Source of the DNA: Methylobacterium terricola
GTDB lineage: Bacteria > Pseudomonadota > Alphaproteobacteria > Rhizobiales > Beijerinckiaceae
DNA: 64,000 nt
Assembly: GCF_006151805.1 (NCBI RefSeq)
Contig: NZ_VDDA01000004.1
Coordinates: 427,612-491,611 of the forward strand
Direction of reading: 5' to 3'
The notes under the pieces were generated by a model. The model was not told the origin of the DNA, did not search any database, and worked only from the letters and a program-made list of their open reading frames with translations. Each line of letters starts with the position of its first letter. Within the stretch, counting starts at the first letter, position 1. The position numbers were made by a program, and so were the translations under genes. This document shows positions 52,557 to 64,000 of this stretch, in pieces.

Positions 52557-53399
52557 TCAATGCGCCGCCGGCTGCTTCGCCCGCGCCACGATCTGCGTCG
52601 GGTTGACGACGCGGAGCGCGATCACCAGCCAGACCAGCGTCAGCGCCATGTAGACCACCGCCATCGCGTCGATCGACTGCCCGGCCCGGACGCCGGCGGC
52701 GAAGACCGCGTAGTAGAGCGCCACCACCAGGGTCTGGCTCGTCGGCCCGGCGACCAGGAAGGTGAGTTCGAACATCGCGATGGTGCGCACCAGCACCAGC
52801 AGCAAAGCCGCCAGGATGCCGGGGAGCAGCAGCGGCAGCAGCACCCGCAGGAAGAGCTGGCGCGTCCCGGCGCCGAACACCCGGGCCGCCGCCTCGATCC
52901 GCGGGTCGATCTGCTCGATGAACGGGATCATCACCAGCACCACGAAGGGCACGCTCGGCACGAGGTTGGCCAGCACCACGCCCCACAGCGTGCCGGCGAG
53001 CCCCGCCTGGTAGAGTACCGTGGCGAGCGGGATGCCGTAGGTGATCGGCGGCACCAGGAGCGGCAGCAGGAAGACCAGCATCACCAGCCGCTTGCCCGGA
53101 AAGTCGCGCCGCGCGAGCGCGTAGGCCGCCGTGACGCCGAGGAGCCCGGACAGGACCACCACGAGGAACACGACCTGGAGCGTCACCACCAGCACCTCGC
53201 CGAGCTGGAACTCGTCCCAGGCCGACCCGTACCAGCGGGTGGTGAAGCCGAGCGGCAGCCAGGTGCCGAGCCAGCGCGTGGCGAAGGAGTTGAGCACCAC
53301 CGCGGCGATCATCGCCAGGAGGTTGAGGCAGAACAGCAGCGTGACGGCCCAGACCGCCATCCGCCACAGGCGCGAGCCGAGGCCGGTGTCGCGGATCAT
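52557..53399 (-). CDS. ABC transporter permease, PotC-like
   Basis: A 280-residue inner membrane permease with about six helices. The coupling loop region EAAARVFGAGTRQLFLRVLL lies near residue 178. It belongs to the spermidine/putrescine, ferric iron and thiamine group. It is the last gene of a four-gene operon and overlaps the upstream permease by four bases (ATGA). Confidence 0.9.
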   Translation of the reverse strand: MIRDTGLGSRLWRMAVWAVTLLFCLNLLAMIAAVVLNSFATRWLGTWLPLGFTTRWYGSAWDEFQLGEVLVVTLQVVFLVVVLSGLLGVTAAYALARRDFPGKRLVMLVFLLPLLVPPITYGIPLATVLYQAGLAGTLWGVVLANLVPSVPFVVLVMIPFIEQIDPRIEAAARVFGAGTRQLFLRVLLPLLLPGILAALLLVLVRTIAMFELTFLVAGPTSQTLVVALYYAVFAAGVRAGQSIDAMAVVYMALTLVWLVIALRVVNPTQIVARAKQPAAH

Positions 53400-54319
53400 C
53401 CCTTGGTGCCTCCGACCGGGCCGGTATAGAGGAGCGTGCGCGCCCAGAGCAGGGCCGCCACGATGGCGAGCTGCACCGCGCCCATGATCATCGCGATCGC
53501 CGAGGCGAGCGAGTAGTCGTATTCCTCGAACGCCGCCTGATAGGCCGCGATCGAGATCACCCGCGTCGCGCCGGCCGGGGCGCCGAGCAGCACCGCCGAG
53601 GGAAAGACCGAGAAGGCCTGGACGAAGGACAGGCAGAAGGTGACGGCGAGCCCCGGCAGGATCAGCGGCAGGATCACCCGGGTGAAGCGCTGCCAGGCAT
53701 TGGCGCCGTGGGTCGCTGCCGCCTGCTCCAGGGCCGGATCGATGCCGGTGACCGCGGACAGGGTCAGCAGGAAGGCGAACGGGAAGCCGGTGATGAGCAG
53801 CGAGGCGAACACGCCCCAGTAATTGTTGGTGAGCTTGAGCGGGCCGGCGATCACGCCGAGCCAGACCAGCGAGCGGTTGAACCAGCCCTGCGGCCCGAGG
53901 AAATTCAGCAGGCCCTCCGCCACCAGCACCGTGCCGAGCGTGATCGGCAGGACCAGGATGGTGGTCAGCAGCCGCTGGCGCCGCATCAGCCGGACCCGCA
54001 GCGCGATCGGCACCGCCAGCGCGAGGTTGAGCACGGTCACCGGCAGCGCGAGGCGCAGGGTAGCGCCGATCGTGTCGGAGAGGAACGGATCGGAGAAGAA
54101 GCGGGCATAGTTCGCCCACCATGCCCCGGCCTTCGGCTGCAGCGACAGCACTAGGCCGTAGGCGAAGGGATAGACGAACAGCCCGAGGATCGCGAGGAGC
54201 GCCGGCAGGACCAGCAGCGTGGTGCCGTCGAGGCCGCGGGCGGCGAGGCGCACCGAGAGCGGCGGCCGCTCGGTCCGGGACGGGACCGGCGCTGCCGTGG
54301 GGAGCGAGGCCGAGGTCAC
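53396..54319 (-). CDS. ABC transporter permease, PotB-like
   Basis: A 307-residue permease with about six helices after a 30-residue cytoplasmic N-terminus. The coupling loop AAATHGANAWQRFTRVILPL lies near residue 210. Partner of the adjacent PotC-like protein. Its start overlaps the stop of the ATPase gene (ATGA). Confidence 0.9.
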   Translation of the reverse strand: MTSASLPTAAPVPSRTERPPLSVRLAARGLDGTTLLVLPALLAILGLFVYPFAYGLVLSLQPKAGAWWANYARFFSDPFLSDTIGATLRLALPVTVLNLALAVPIALRVRLMRRQRLLTTILVLPITLGTVLVAEGLLNFLGPQGWFNRSLVWLGVIAGPLKLTNNYWGVFASLLITGFPFAFLLTLSAVTGIDPALEQAAATHGANAWQRFTRVILPLILPGLAVTFCLSFVQAFSVFPSAVLLGAPAGATRVISIAAYQAAFEEYDYSLASAIAMIMGAVQLAIVAALLWARTLLYTGPVGGTKG

Positions 54320-55398
54320 GCGGCCTCCCCGGGGAAGACCAGCACCCGCGGCGAGGCGGCGGCGAGGCGCACCGCTTCGTCCTGTGCGACGGCCCGGTCG
54401 GAGCGGAAGAACAATTCGGTCCCGTCCGCCGCCAGGGCGGTGCCGAAGAAGGCCCGGCCGCGATACTCGACGCTCGAGACCCGGGCCGGCACGCCGTCGG
54501 CAGCGGGGATCAGGTCCTCCGGGCGGATCGAGGCGACGGCGGGGGCGCCGGGTGCCAAGGATTCGCGCAAGGTCCCGGCGAGGCGGGTACCGCAGACCTC
54601 GACCTCGGCCCGCTCGCCGCTGACCGCGACCGTCCGGCCGCGCAGGCGATTGCGGAACCCCATGAAGTCGGCGACGTCCGGATGGGCGGGGCGCTCGTAG
54701 AGATCCTCCGGCGTGCCGACCTGGCGGATGCGCCCGTCGCGCATCACGACGATCCGGTCGGCCATCGACAGGGCCTCGTCCTGGTCGTGGGTGACGTAGA
54801 TCGTGGTCGAGCCGATCGCGTCGTGGATGCGGCGGATCTCGGCCCGCATCTCGAGGCGCAGCTTGGCGTCGAGATTCGACAGAGGCTCGTCCATCAGCAC
54901 CACCGGCGGCTCGATCACGATGGCCCGGGCGATGGCGACGCGCTGCTGCTGGCCGCCGGACATCTGGCCCGGGAGCTTCGCGGCTTGCGATTGCAGCCGC
55001 ACCAGCGCCAGCGCGTCGTCGACCCGGCGCGCGGCCTCCGCGCCCTTGATGCCCCGCATGGCGAGGCCGAAGCCGACATTCTTCGCCACGTTCATGTGCG
55101 GAAACAGGGCGTAGCTCTGGAACACCATCCCGAAGCCGCGCTCCTCGGGCTTCAGCCGGTCGATGCGGCGCTCGCCGAGATGGATCGACCCGCCGGTGAG
55201 GGGCAGGAGCCCGGCGATGCAGTTGAGCGCCGTCGACTTGCCGCAGCCCGACGGCCCGAGGAGGGCGATGAACTCACCCCCCCTGATCGTCAGGTCGAGC
55301 CCGTCGAGGGCCGTCATCGCGCCGAACCGGCGGCTCAGGCCGCTCAGGCGCAGATCCTGCGGCGCCAGATTCTGCGGCACATCGTGCTGGCGTCCCAT
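54316..55398 (-). CDS. ABC transporter ATPase, PotA/FbpC-like
   Basis: A 360-residue ATPase with a C-terminal regulatory TOBE domain. Walker A GPSGCGKST lies near residue 50, the signature MSGGQQQRVAIARAI near 145, and Walker B VVLMDEPLSNLDAKLR near 168. The TOBE region starts near residue 275 (GTRLAGTLRESLAPGAPAVA). The substrate cannot be fixed from the ATPase. Confidence 0.92.
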   Translation of the reverse strand: MGRQHDVPQNLAPQDLRLSGLSRRFGAMTALDGLDLTIRGGEFIALLGPSGCGKSTALNCIAGLLPLTGGSIHLGERRIDRLKPEERGFGMVFQSYALFPHMNVAKNVGFGLAMRGIKGAEAARRVDDALALVRLQSQAAKLPGQMSGGQQQRVAIARAIVIEPPVVLMDEPLSNLDAKLRLEMRAEIRRIHDAIGSTTIYVTHDQDEALSMADRIVVMRDGRIRQVGTPEDLYERPAHPDVADFMGFRNRLRGRTVAVSGERAEVEVCGTRLAGTLRESLAPGAPAVASIRPEDLIPAADGVPARVSSVEYRGRAFFGTALAADGTELFFRSDRAVAQDEAVRLAAASPRVLVFPGEAA

Positions 55399-55449
55399 CG
55401 CTGTCCTCCCCTGCCGCGTCGCGCCTCTTCCCGGGCACTCGTCGCAGTG

Positions 55450-56625
55450 TTAGCGCTTCTTGCCGGAACCGACCTGCTCGTCCCAGCGGCGGAAGGCCAC
55501 CACCAGCTTGTCGGGGTCGAGGGGCATCTCGATCGGGGTCTCGGCGATCATCCGGTCGTATTCGGGCCGGCCGAACTCCTTGAGCGCCGCGCGGCTCTCC
55601 GGCGGGGCCATGTCGAGGGTCACGCCCTTCACCGCCGGGCCGGGATAGAAGTAGCCCTCGTCGTAGGTATAGGCCTGCTGCGCCGGCTGGAGCAGGAACG
55701 CCATCAGGTCGAGGATGACCGCCAGCTTCTCGTCCGGCACGCCCTTCGGCACCGCCATGTAATGGGCGTCGGCCACCCAGCGGAAGTTCTGCAGCGCCCC
55801 GACCTTGGCCTCCGCCGGCACGACGCCGAGCACCCGGGGATTGATGTCCCAGCCGGTGGTCGAGACCACGATGTCGCGGCTGCCCTCGCCGAGCTCCTTC
55901 ATCGTCTGCGAGGTGCCGCCCGGATAGTAATCGACCGTCTCGCCGATCGCCGTCAGGTACTCCCAGGTCTTGTCCCAGCCCTTGGCCGGGTCGGTCGGGT
56001 CCTTGTCGCCGAGGATGTAGGGCAGGCCCATGATCCAGGTGCGGCCAGGCCCCGAATTCGCCGGGCGGGCATACATGAACTTGCCCTTGTTCTGGCGCGC
56101 CCAGGCCAGCAGCTCGTCGGCGGTTTTCGGCACCGTCTTCACCCGTTCGGGCATGTACTCGATCAGCGGGCCGGACGGGTACCAGGCGACGCACAGGCCC
56201 TGGTCCTGGGCGAGGGCGTTCAGGCGCAGAGCGGCGGGCTGGTAGATGTCGGCGGGCTTCGGCAGCTGGCCGGCATGGGATTTCAGGTCGACCCACAGCT
56301 TCTGCTCGATGCCGGCGGCGATGCCGTCGGTGCCGGTGAGCACGAGGTCGATATCGACCCGGCCGGCGGCCTGCTGCGCCTTGAGCTTCGAGGGCAGCTC
56401 CGGCGCCGGGGCCTTGGTGAAGGCAAAGCGCGAGACGATGCCCGGCCGCGCCCGGCGATAGGCCTCGATCGCCTTCTGGGTCAGGGCGAGGTTGCCGGCC
56501 ACGTCGACCACGGTGACGACGACGGGGGATTTGGGCAGGGCGAGCTGCGCGAAGGCCCGGCCCGGGAGGGCCAGCCCCGCCCCGGCGGCCAGCCCGGCGA
56601 CCGCGCTGCGGCGTGTGATCGTCAT
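55450..56625 (-). CDS. ABC transporter substrate-binding protein, family 1
   Basis: A 391-residue periplasmic binding protein, first gene of the operon. The N-terminus TITRRSAVAGLAAGAGLALP is a Tat-like signal with cleavage near AFA-Q. The mature part has PVVVTVVDVAGNLALTQKAI, ARPANSGPGRTWIMGLPYIL and MAVPKGVPDEKLAVILDLMA, typical of extracellular_bind_1/PotD-like receptors. The ligand is unknown. The ATG at 56625 was chosen because the signal peptide starts there. Confidence 0.9.
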   Translation of the reverse strand: MTITRRSAVAGLAAGAGLALPGRAFAQLALPKSPVVVTVVDVAGNLALTQKAIEAYRRARPGIVSRFAFTKAPAPELPSKLKAQQAAGRVDIDLVLTGTDGIAAGIEQKLWVDLKSHAGQLPKPADIYQPAALRLNALAQDQGLCVAWYPSGPLIEYMPERVKTVPKTADELLAWARQNKGKFMYARPANSGPGRTWIMGLPYILGDKDPTDPAKGWDKTWEYLTAIGETVDYYPGGTSQTMKELGEGSRDIVVSTTGWDINPRVLGVVPAEAKVGALQNFRWVADAHYMAVPKGVPDEKLAVILDLMAFLLQPAQQAYTYDEGYFYPGPAVKGVTLDMAPPESRAALKEFGRPEYDRMIAETPIEMPLDPDKLVVAFRRWDEQVGSGKKR

Positions 56626-56840
56626 GTTTCCCCCGTTCCGGCCGCGCGCGGCCCCAGCGTCGGGCTCTGGCGGCCCGTGTCGTGCGCGGCATTGGTGCAC
56701 TAATATTTTAGCGCGTCAAGCCTGCGATGACTTGAACGAGCAGGGCTGGGGATTGTCCGCTGCAATGAAGCCGGCCTCGTCGCAGAATTCGAGATACAAA
56801 CCGGAAATCTTGAAGCGATGTCCCGCGCTGACGCTTCGGT

Positions 56841-59056
<2,216 letters not shown>

Positions 59057-59057
59057 G

Positions 59058-60071
<1,014 letters not shown>

Positions 60072-60074
60072 TCC

Positions 60075-61472
60075 ATGGGCTTTCGCATCGTCAAGCTCCC
60101 GGATATCGGCGAGGGCGTGGCCGAGGCCGAGGTCTCGGCCTGGCACGTCAAGGTCGGCGACGTGGTCCGCGAGGACCAGCCGCTCGCCGACGTGATGACC
60201 GACAAGGCGACCGTCGAGATCCCCTCGCCGGTGAGCGGCACGGTCGCGGCGCTCGGCGCCGAGGCCGGCCAGATGCTGGCGGTCGGGGCCGAGCTGGTGC
60301 GGCTCGAGGTCGAAGGCGGCGAGACCGCACCCCAGGCCGCGGCGACGCCCGAGGCTGGGGTCGCGGTGACCCCCGAGGTCGCGCAGGCGCAGGACCAGGC
60401 CGCCGGGACGCCCGCCGCCGCCCTGGTCCCGGCCGCGGACGGCCTGGAGCCGGCGCCGCCCGCATCCAAGCCCGCCGCGGCGCCCAAACCGCCGGAGCCG
60501 CCGAAGCCCGCGCCGGCCAAGCCCGCGCCAGCCGCCGCCCCTCCCCCGCGCCCCGCCGCGGCGGCCCCATCGTCCGGCCCGCCACGTCCCGCCAGCGAGA
60601 AGCCGGTCGCCTCTCCCGCCGTGCGCCGCCGGGCGCTCGACGCCGGCATCGACCTGCGCCAGGTCCGCGGCACCGGACCCGCCGGCCGCATCGGCCATGA
60701 CGACCTCGACGCCTTCCTGAGCGCCCCGCCCGAGGAGGCGGCTCCCGCTCCCGCCGGCCGCGCCCCGCGCACGGGCGTGGAGGAGATCAAGGTCATCGGC
60801 CTGCGCCGGCGCATCGCCCAGCGCATGGCCGACGCCAAGCGCCGCGTCGCCCACTTCTCCTACGTCGAGGAGGTGGACGTGACGGCGGTGGAGGAGCTGC
60901 GCGCCGCCCTCAACCAGCGCCACGGCGCCAGTCGCCCCAAGCTGACCCTGATCCCGTTCCTGGTCCAGGCCCTGGTGCGTAGCCTCCCGGACTTCCCGCA
61001 GATGAACGCCCATTACGACGACGAGGCGGAGGTGATCCATCGCCATGCCGGCATCCATGTCGGCATTGCGACCCAGACCCCGTCGGGCCTGATGGTGCCG
61101 GTGCTCCGCCACGCCGAGACCCGGGACGTCTGGAACGCGGCGGCCGAGGTGCGGCGCCTGGCCGACGCCGCCCGCAATGGCCTCGCCGCCCGCGACGAGC
61201 TGTCGGGCTCGACCATCACCCTCACGTCGCTCGGCGCCCTCGGCGGCATCGTGACGACGCCGGTGATCAACCGGCCGGAAGTGGCGATCATCGGGGTCAA
61301 CAAGCAGGTGATGCGCCCGGTCTGGCGCGACGGCGCCTTCGTGCCGCGCCTGACGATGAACCTCTCGGCGTCCTTCGACCACCGGGTGGTCGACGGCTAC
61401 GACGCGGCCCTGTTCGTGCAGGCGCTGAAGGGCCTGCTCGAGACGCCCGCGACCCTGTTCATGGAGGCCTGA
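60075..61472 (+). CDS. bkdB: Branched-chain 2-oxoacid dehydrogenase E2 (dihydrolipoyl acyltransferase)
   Basis: A 465-residue core subunit. One lipoyl domain (1-80) carries the lipoylated lysine K44 in MTDKATVEI. A Pro/Ala linker (about 88-175) follows, then the E1/E3-binding domain (about 178-213, RRRALDAGIDLRQVRGTGPA) and the acyltransferase domain (about 235-465) with the catalytic His436 in DHRVVDGYD. Matches BkdB architecture. Confidence 0.94.
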   Translation: MGFRIVKLPDIGEGVAEAEVSAWHVKVGDVVREDQPLADVMTDKATVEIPSPVSGTVAALGAEAGQMLAVGAELVRLEVEGGETAPQAAATPEAGVAVTPEVAQAQDQAAGTPAAALVPAADGLEPAPPASKPAAAPKPPEPPKPAPAKPAPAAAPPPRPAAAAPSSGPPRPASEKPVASPAVRRRALDAGIDLRQVRGTGPAGRIGHDDLDAFLSAPPEEAAPAPAGRAPRTGVEEIKVIGLRRRIAQRMADAKRRVAHFSYVEEVDVTAVEELRAALNQRHGASRPKLTLIPFLVQALVRSLPDFPQMNAHYDDEAEVIHRHAGIHVGIATQTPSGLMVPVLRHAETRDVWNAAAEVRRLADAARNGLAARDELSGSTITLTSLGALGGIVTTPVINRPEVAIIGVNKQVMRPVWRDGAFVPRLTMNLSASFDHRVVDGYDAALFVQALKGLLETPATLFMEA

Positions 61473-61475
61473 TCG

Positions 61476-62870
61476 TTGAGCGAGATCACCACCAAGCTCC
61501 TGGTGCTCGGCGGCGGCCCGGGCGGCTACGTCGCGGCGATCCGGGCCGGCCAGCACGGCATCGACACCGTGCTGGTCGAGGAGAACCGGTTGGGCGGCAC
61601 CTGCCTCAATGTCGGCTGCATCCCCTCGAAGGCGATGATCCACGCGGCCGAGGCCTATCACGCGGCCGTGCTGCAGGCCGGGGATGCCTCGCCCTTCGGC
61701 CTCTCGTCCGGGCCGCCGCAGCTCGACTTCGCCCGCACGCTCGCCTGGAAGGACGGCATCGTCGGGCGGCTCAACACCGGGGTGGCGTCGCTCCTCAAGC
61801 GCGGCGGGGTCAAGATCCTGCGCGGGCGCGGGCGGATGGTCGACGGCAAGACCTGCCTCGTCGAGACCGATACCGGCCCCGAGCGGGTGCGGGCCGAGCA
61901 CGTGATCCTCGCCACCGGCTCGGTCCCGGCAGCGCTCCCCCACCTCCCGTTCGGCGGGCGGGTGATCTCCTCGACCGAGGCCCTGTCGCTGCCAAAGGTC
62001 CCGGCCACGATGGCGGTGGTGGGGGCGGGCTATATCGGGCTCGAACTCGGCACCGCCTTCGCCAAGCTCGGCGCCACGGTGACGGTGGTCGAGATGGCGG
62101 AGCGGATCCTGCCGGCCTACGACGCCGAGCTGACCCGCCCCGTGGCGCGCCGCTTGAGCGGCCTCGGGATCGAGGTGCTGCTCGGCGCCAAGGCCACCGG
62201 CCTGTCGGCCGCCGGCGATGCGCTCGACGTCGAGATCGGCGGCGAAGCCCGGACGATCCCGGCGGAGGTGATCCTGGTCGCGGTCGGCCGCAAGGCACGC
62301 ACGCACGATTTCGGGCTCGACCGGCTCGACCTCGACATGAGCGGGCCGTTCATCCGCATCGACGAGCGCTGCGCCACCTCGATGCGCAACGTCTGGGCGG
62401 TCGGCGACGTCACCGGAGAGCCGATGCTGGCCCACCGCGCCATGGCGCAGGGCGAGATGGTGGCCGACCTCGTGGCGGGCCGCCGCCGCGCCTTCCACAA
62501 GGTGGCGGTCCCGGCGGTCTGCTTCACCGATCCGGAGGTGGTCTCGGCCGGGCTCTCGCCGGACGAGGCGAGGGCCGCGGGCCACGAGATCCGCACCGGC
62601 CTGTTTCCCTTCGCCGCCAATGGCCGCGCCATGACGCTCGGCGCCGAGGACGGCTTCGTGCGGGTGACGGCGCGGGCCGACAACCACCTGCTGCTCGGCA
62701 TCCAGGCGGTGGGCGACGGGGTCTCGGAGCTGGCGGCGGGGTTCGGCCTCGCCCTTGAGATGGGCGCGCGGCTGGAGGACGTCGCCGGCACGATCCACGC
62801 CCATCCGACCCTCGGCGAAGCGTTTCACGAGGCGAACCTGCGGGCGCTCGGCGAGGCGCTGCACATCTGA
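61476..62870 (+). CDS. lpdV: Dihydrolipoyl dehydrogenase E3 of the bkd complex
   Basis: A 464-residue FAD/NAD oxidoreductase that reoxidises the lipoyl groups. The FAD loop [12 protein letters not shown] lies at residues 11-22, the redox pair is C43 and C48 in [12 protein letters not shown], the NAD loop [12 protein letters not shown] is near 184 and the catalytic His/Glu segment [13 protein letters not shown] lies near the C-terminus. TTG start at 61476 with GGAGG eight bases upstream, three bases past the bkdB stop. A dedicated E3 gene is the usual bkd arrangement. Confidence 0.94.
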   Translation: MSEITTKLLVLGGGPGGYVAAIRAGQHGIDTVLVEENRLGGTCLNVGCIPSKAMIHAAEAYHAAVLQAGDASPFGLSSGPPQLDFARTLAWKDGIVGRLNTGVASLLKRGGVKILRGRGRMVDGKTCLVETDTGPERVRAEHVILATGSVPAALPHLPFGGRVISSTEALSLPKVPATMAVVGAGYIGLELGTAFAKLGATVTVVEMAERILPAYDAELTRPVARRLSGLGIEVLLGAKATGLSAAGDALDVEIGGEARTIPAEVILVAVGRKARTHDFGLDRLDLDMSGPFIRIDERCATSMRNVWAVGDVTGEPMLAHRAMAQGEMVADLVAGRRRAFHKVAVPAVCFTDPEVVSAGLSPDEARAAGHEIRTGLFPFAANGRAMTLGAEDGFVRVTARADNHLLLGIQAVGDGVSELAAGFGLALEMGARLEDVAGTIHAHPTLGEAFHEANLRALGEALHI

Positions 62871-62888
62871 CGCGGCCGGCGGCCGGCG

Positions 62889-62906
62889 CCTGCCCGGAGG
62901 GGCAGG
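62889..62906. terminator. Hairpin between convergent lpdV and the small exported protein gene
   Basis: CCTGCCC and GGGCAGG arms around a GGAG loop, 18 bases past the lpdV stop and eight before the stop of the convergent gene. Could terminate both; no strong T tract. Confidence 0.5.
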
Positions 62907-62914
62907 GCTTCCCC

Positions 62915-63151
62915 CTATCGCGCGCAGGCGAAGGCCGGATTCTGCCGGAAAGGTGGCCAGATTCCGCTTCGCTTCGCCTCCTCGTAATATCCATCGCATC
63001 CTGCAGCATAGCGCGGGTCCGCCCGTGCCACGCAGGCCTGATGGACGTCCTGGCAGCTCCGCATGGCTGCCTGGACTGGACGACCTTGCTGTGCCGATGC
63101 ATCGGCAGCCGGCAGAACGACCAACATCATCACTACGGATCCGCGGATCAT
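62915..63151 (-). CDS. Small exported protein with four cysteines
   Basis: A 78-residue protein with signal peptide IRGSVVMMLVVLPAADASAQ (cleaved near ASA-Q). The mature part has a C-x6-C pair (SCQDVHQACVAR), a third Cys in AGCDGYYEEAK and a fourth in FACAR, so two disulfides are likely. The ATG at 63151 has GGAGGG eight bases upstream; a GTG six codons earlier is possible. No family was recognised with certainty; small Cys-containing periplasmic proteins are common in this group. Confidence 0.6.
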   Translation of the reverse strand: MIRGSVVMMLVVLPAADASAQQGRPVQAAMRSCQDVHQACVARADPRYAAGCDGYYEEAKRSGIWPPFRQNPAFACAR

Positions 63152-63383
63152 CGCCGCCACCCTCCTCACTCGACCTCATCACCCTAGAGTTAAGCCCCGT
63201 TTCCGCATCCCCTATCTGAAGGAAGGGAAGCAAGACGCGTCATCGCCTCCTGGGAACGGCGCCCAGAGGGCCGAATGCATTGTCCGTCGACGTCGTCTGA
63301 TTGTTCCGCTGCTGCGCGCAACAGCGTAAGGAAGGCCGGACGCCATCCAAACGCCGCCGGGCGGCCATGCATCACGGGCCAGC
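63152..63383. other. Divergent region before the truncated regulator
   Basis: About 230 bases with promoters expected for both the small exported protein and the rightward regulator. No gene or RNA motif recognised. Confidence 0.4.
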
Positions 63384-64000
63384 ATGTCGCTCGACGACGA
63401 TCTCAGCCGCCTGATCCTGCGCATCCACGGGGTGCCCCTGGGCGAGGAATCGTGGATCTCGGTGGCCGGCGCCGTGGCCGAGCGCCTCGGTGCCTATGGG
63501 GTCGCGGCGATCCTGCACCGGGCCGACCGCCCCGAGGTCCTGGCCTCCGCGATGACGGGGTATCGCGACCTGCCCTTCGACCGCATCCTGTCCGAGTACG
63601 CCGAGCACTATCACACCCGGAACCCCCAGGCCCTGTTCGAACGGGCGCATCCGGGGGCCGACCACTACCTCGACGGCCTCGATCCGGTCTTCACCTCGGA
63701 GAACTACCCGGATTTTTCGCGATGGGAGGCCGACCGGATCGGCATCCGCTATCACGCCACCGGTTATTGCCGCCCGGACGAGGGCCTGACCTACGCCTTC
63801 GCCTTCTCGGGCTCGGAGCGGACCGGCCCGCTCTCGAGCGAGCAAGTCGTGCTGTTCCACGAACTGATGCGCCACCTGCGCCGCGCCGTGGCGACGGCCC
63901 ACCGCCTCGGCACGCTCACCGATGCGCCATTGTTGGAGGACGGGCTGGAAGTCCACCTCGAGGGGCTGACCGATCCGGCCGCGATCCTGAACAGCGATGG
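63384..64000 (+). CDS. LuxR-family-like regulator, N-terminal part (runs off the window)
   Basis: The frame is open from ATG 63384 to the last base, giving 205 residues (start MSLDDDLSRLILRIHGVPLG). The region resembles the N-terminal autoinducer/GAF-like domain of orphan LuxR-type regulators: HTRNPQALFERAHPG, then EADRIGIRYHATGYCRPDEG and LTYAFAFSGSERTGPLSSEQ, which precedes a helix-turn-helix in that family. The DNA-binding domain itself would lie beyond the end, so the assignment is inference. Confidence 0.6.
   Translation, partial: MSLDDDLSRLILRIHGVPLGEESWISVAGAVAERLGAYGVAAILHRADRPEVLASAMTGYRDLPFDRILSEYAEHYHTRNPQALFERAHPGADHYLDGLDPVFTSENYPDFSRWEADRIGIRYHATGYCRPDEGLTYAFAFSGSERTGPLSSEQVVLFHELMRHLRRAVATAHRLGTLTDAPLLEDGLEVHLEGLTDPAAILNSD

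Overview
The window is GC-rich (roughly 70 percent) chromosomal DNA from an alphaproteobacterium, most likely a Methylobacterium-type member of the Hyphomicrobiales. That placement is inferred from base composition, a class I lysyl-tRNA synthetase, a NasS/NasT nitrate sensor pair, a viral-type topoisomerase IB and several GGDEF proteins. No rRNA, tRNA, CRISPR array, prophage or transposase was found.

Layout. 1-10.8 kb: start of an EF-Tu gene (leftward), a small exported protein, lysK, a luciferase-like monooxygenase divergent from two SDR genes, a lone family-3 solute-binding protein, a membrane glycan synthase with an unusual N-terminal module, a Sco-type copper chaperone and serA. 10.8-27.5 kb: a nitrate assimilation region, all leftward apart from an EamA/TetR pair: nasT-nasS, then nrtA-nrtB-nrtD, an FAD reductase, nirA, an Fe-S/FAD/NAD(P)H reductase, a toxin-antitoxin pair, nasA and cysG. 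27.7-36.6 kb: a membrane-anchored unknown protein, a GH15 glucoamylase-like enzyme, transketolase, a GGDEF-EAL protein, otsB and an FKBP isomerase. 36.7-42.1 kb: a five-gene branched-chain amino acid-type ABC importer (livK/H/M/G/F) divergent from an IclR regulator. 43.3-52.5 kb: a GGDEF protein with a degenerate receiver, an XRE regulator divergent from a dehydrogenase, GNAT, LuxR, topoisomerase IB, a glycosyltransferase/methyltransferase pair and a third GGDEF protein. 52.6-56.6 kb: a polyamine/thiamine/iron-type ABC importer. 56.8-62.9 kb: bkdR divergent from the complete branched-chain 2-oxoacid dehydrogenase operon bkdA1-bkdA2-bkdB-lpdV. The window ends in a small exported protein and a truncated LuxR-type regulator.

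The most informative signal is noncoding. Upstream of nrtA the leftward strand carries, in order, an IHF consensus, a sigma-54 promoter that keeps the GG-N10-GC spacing, two tandem hexaloop hairpins with A at loop position 1 and G at position 4 (the ANTAR target pattern), and an intrinsic terminator whose 5' arm shares bases with the second hairpin. With nasS and nasT 2 to 3.5 kb away, this predicts that nitrogen status controls initiation and nitrate controls antitermination of the operon. Other items to check are the toxin-antitoxin pair inside the nitrate cluster, a nested-palindrome element between nirA and the next gene, a nitrite-reductase-linked flavoprotein that has an Fe-S module and no FMN domain, and a 19-bp tandem repeat ahead of iclR.
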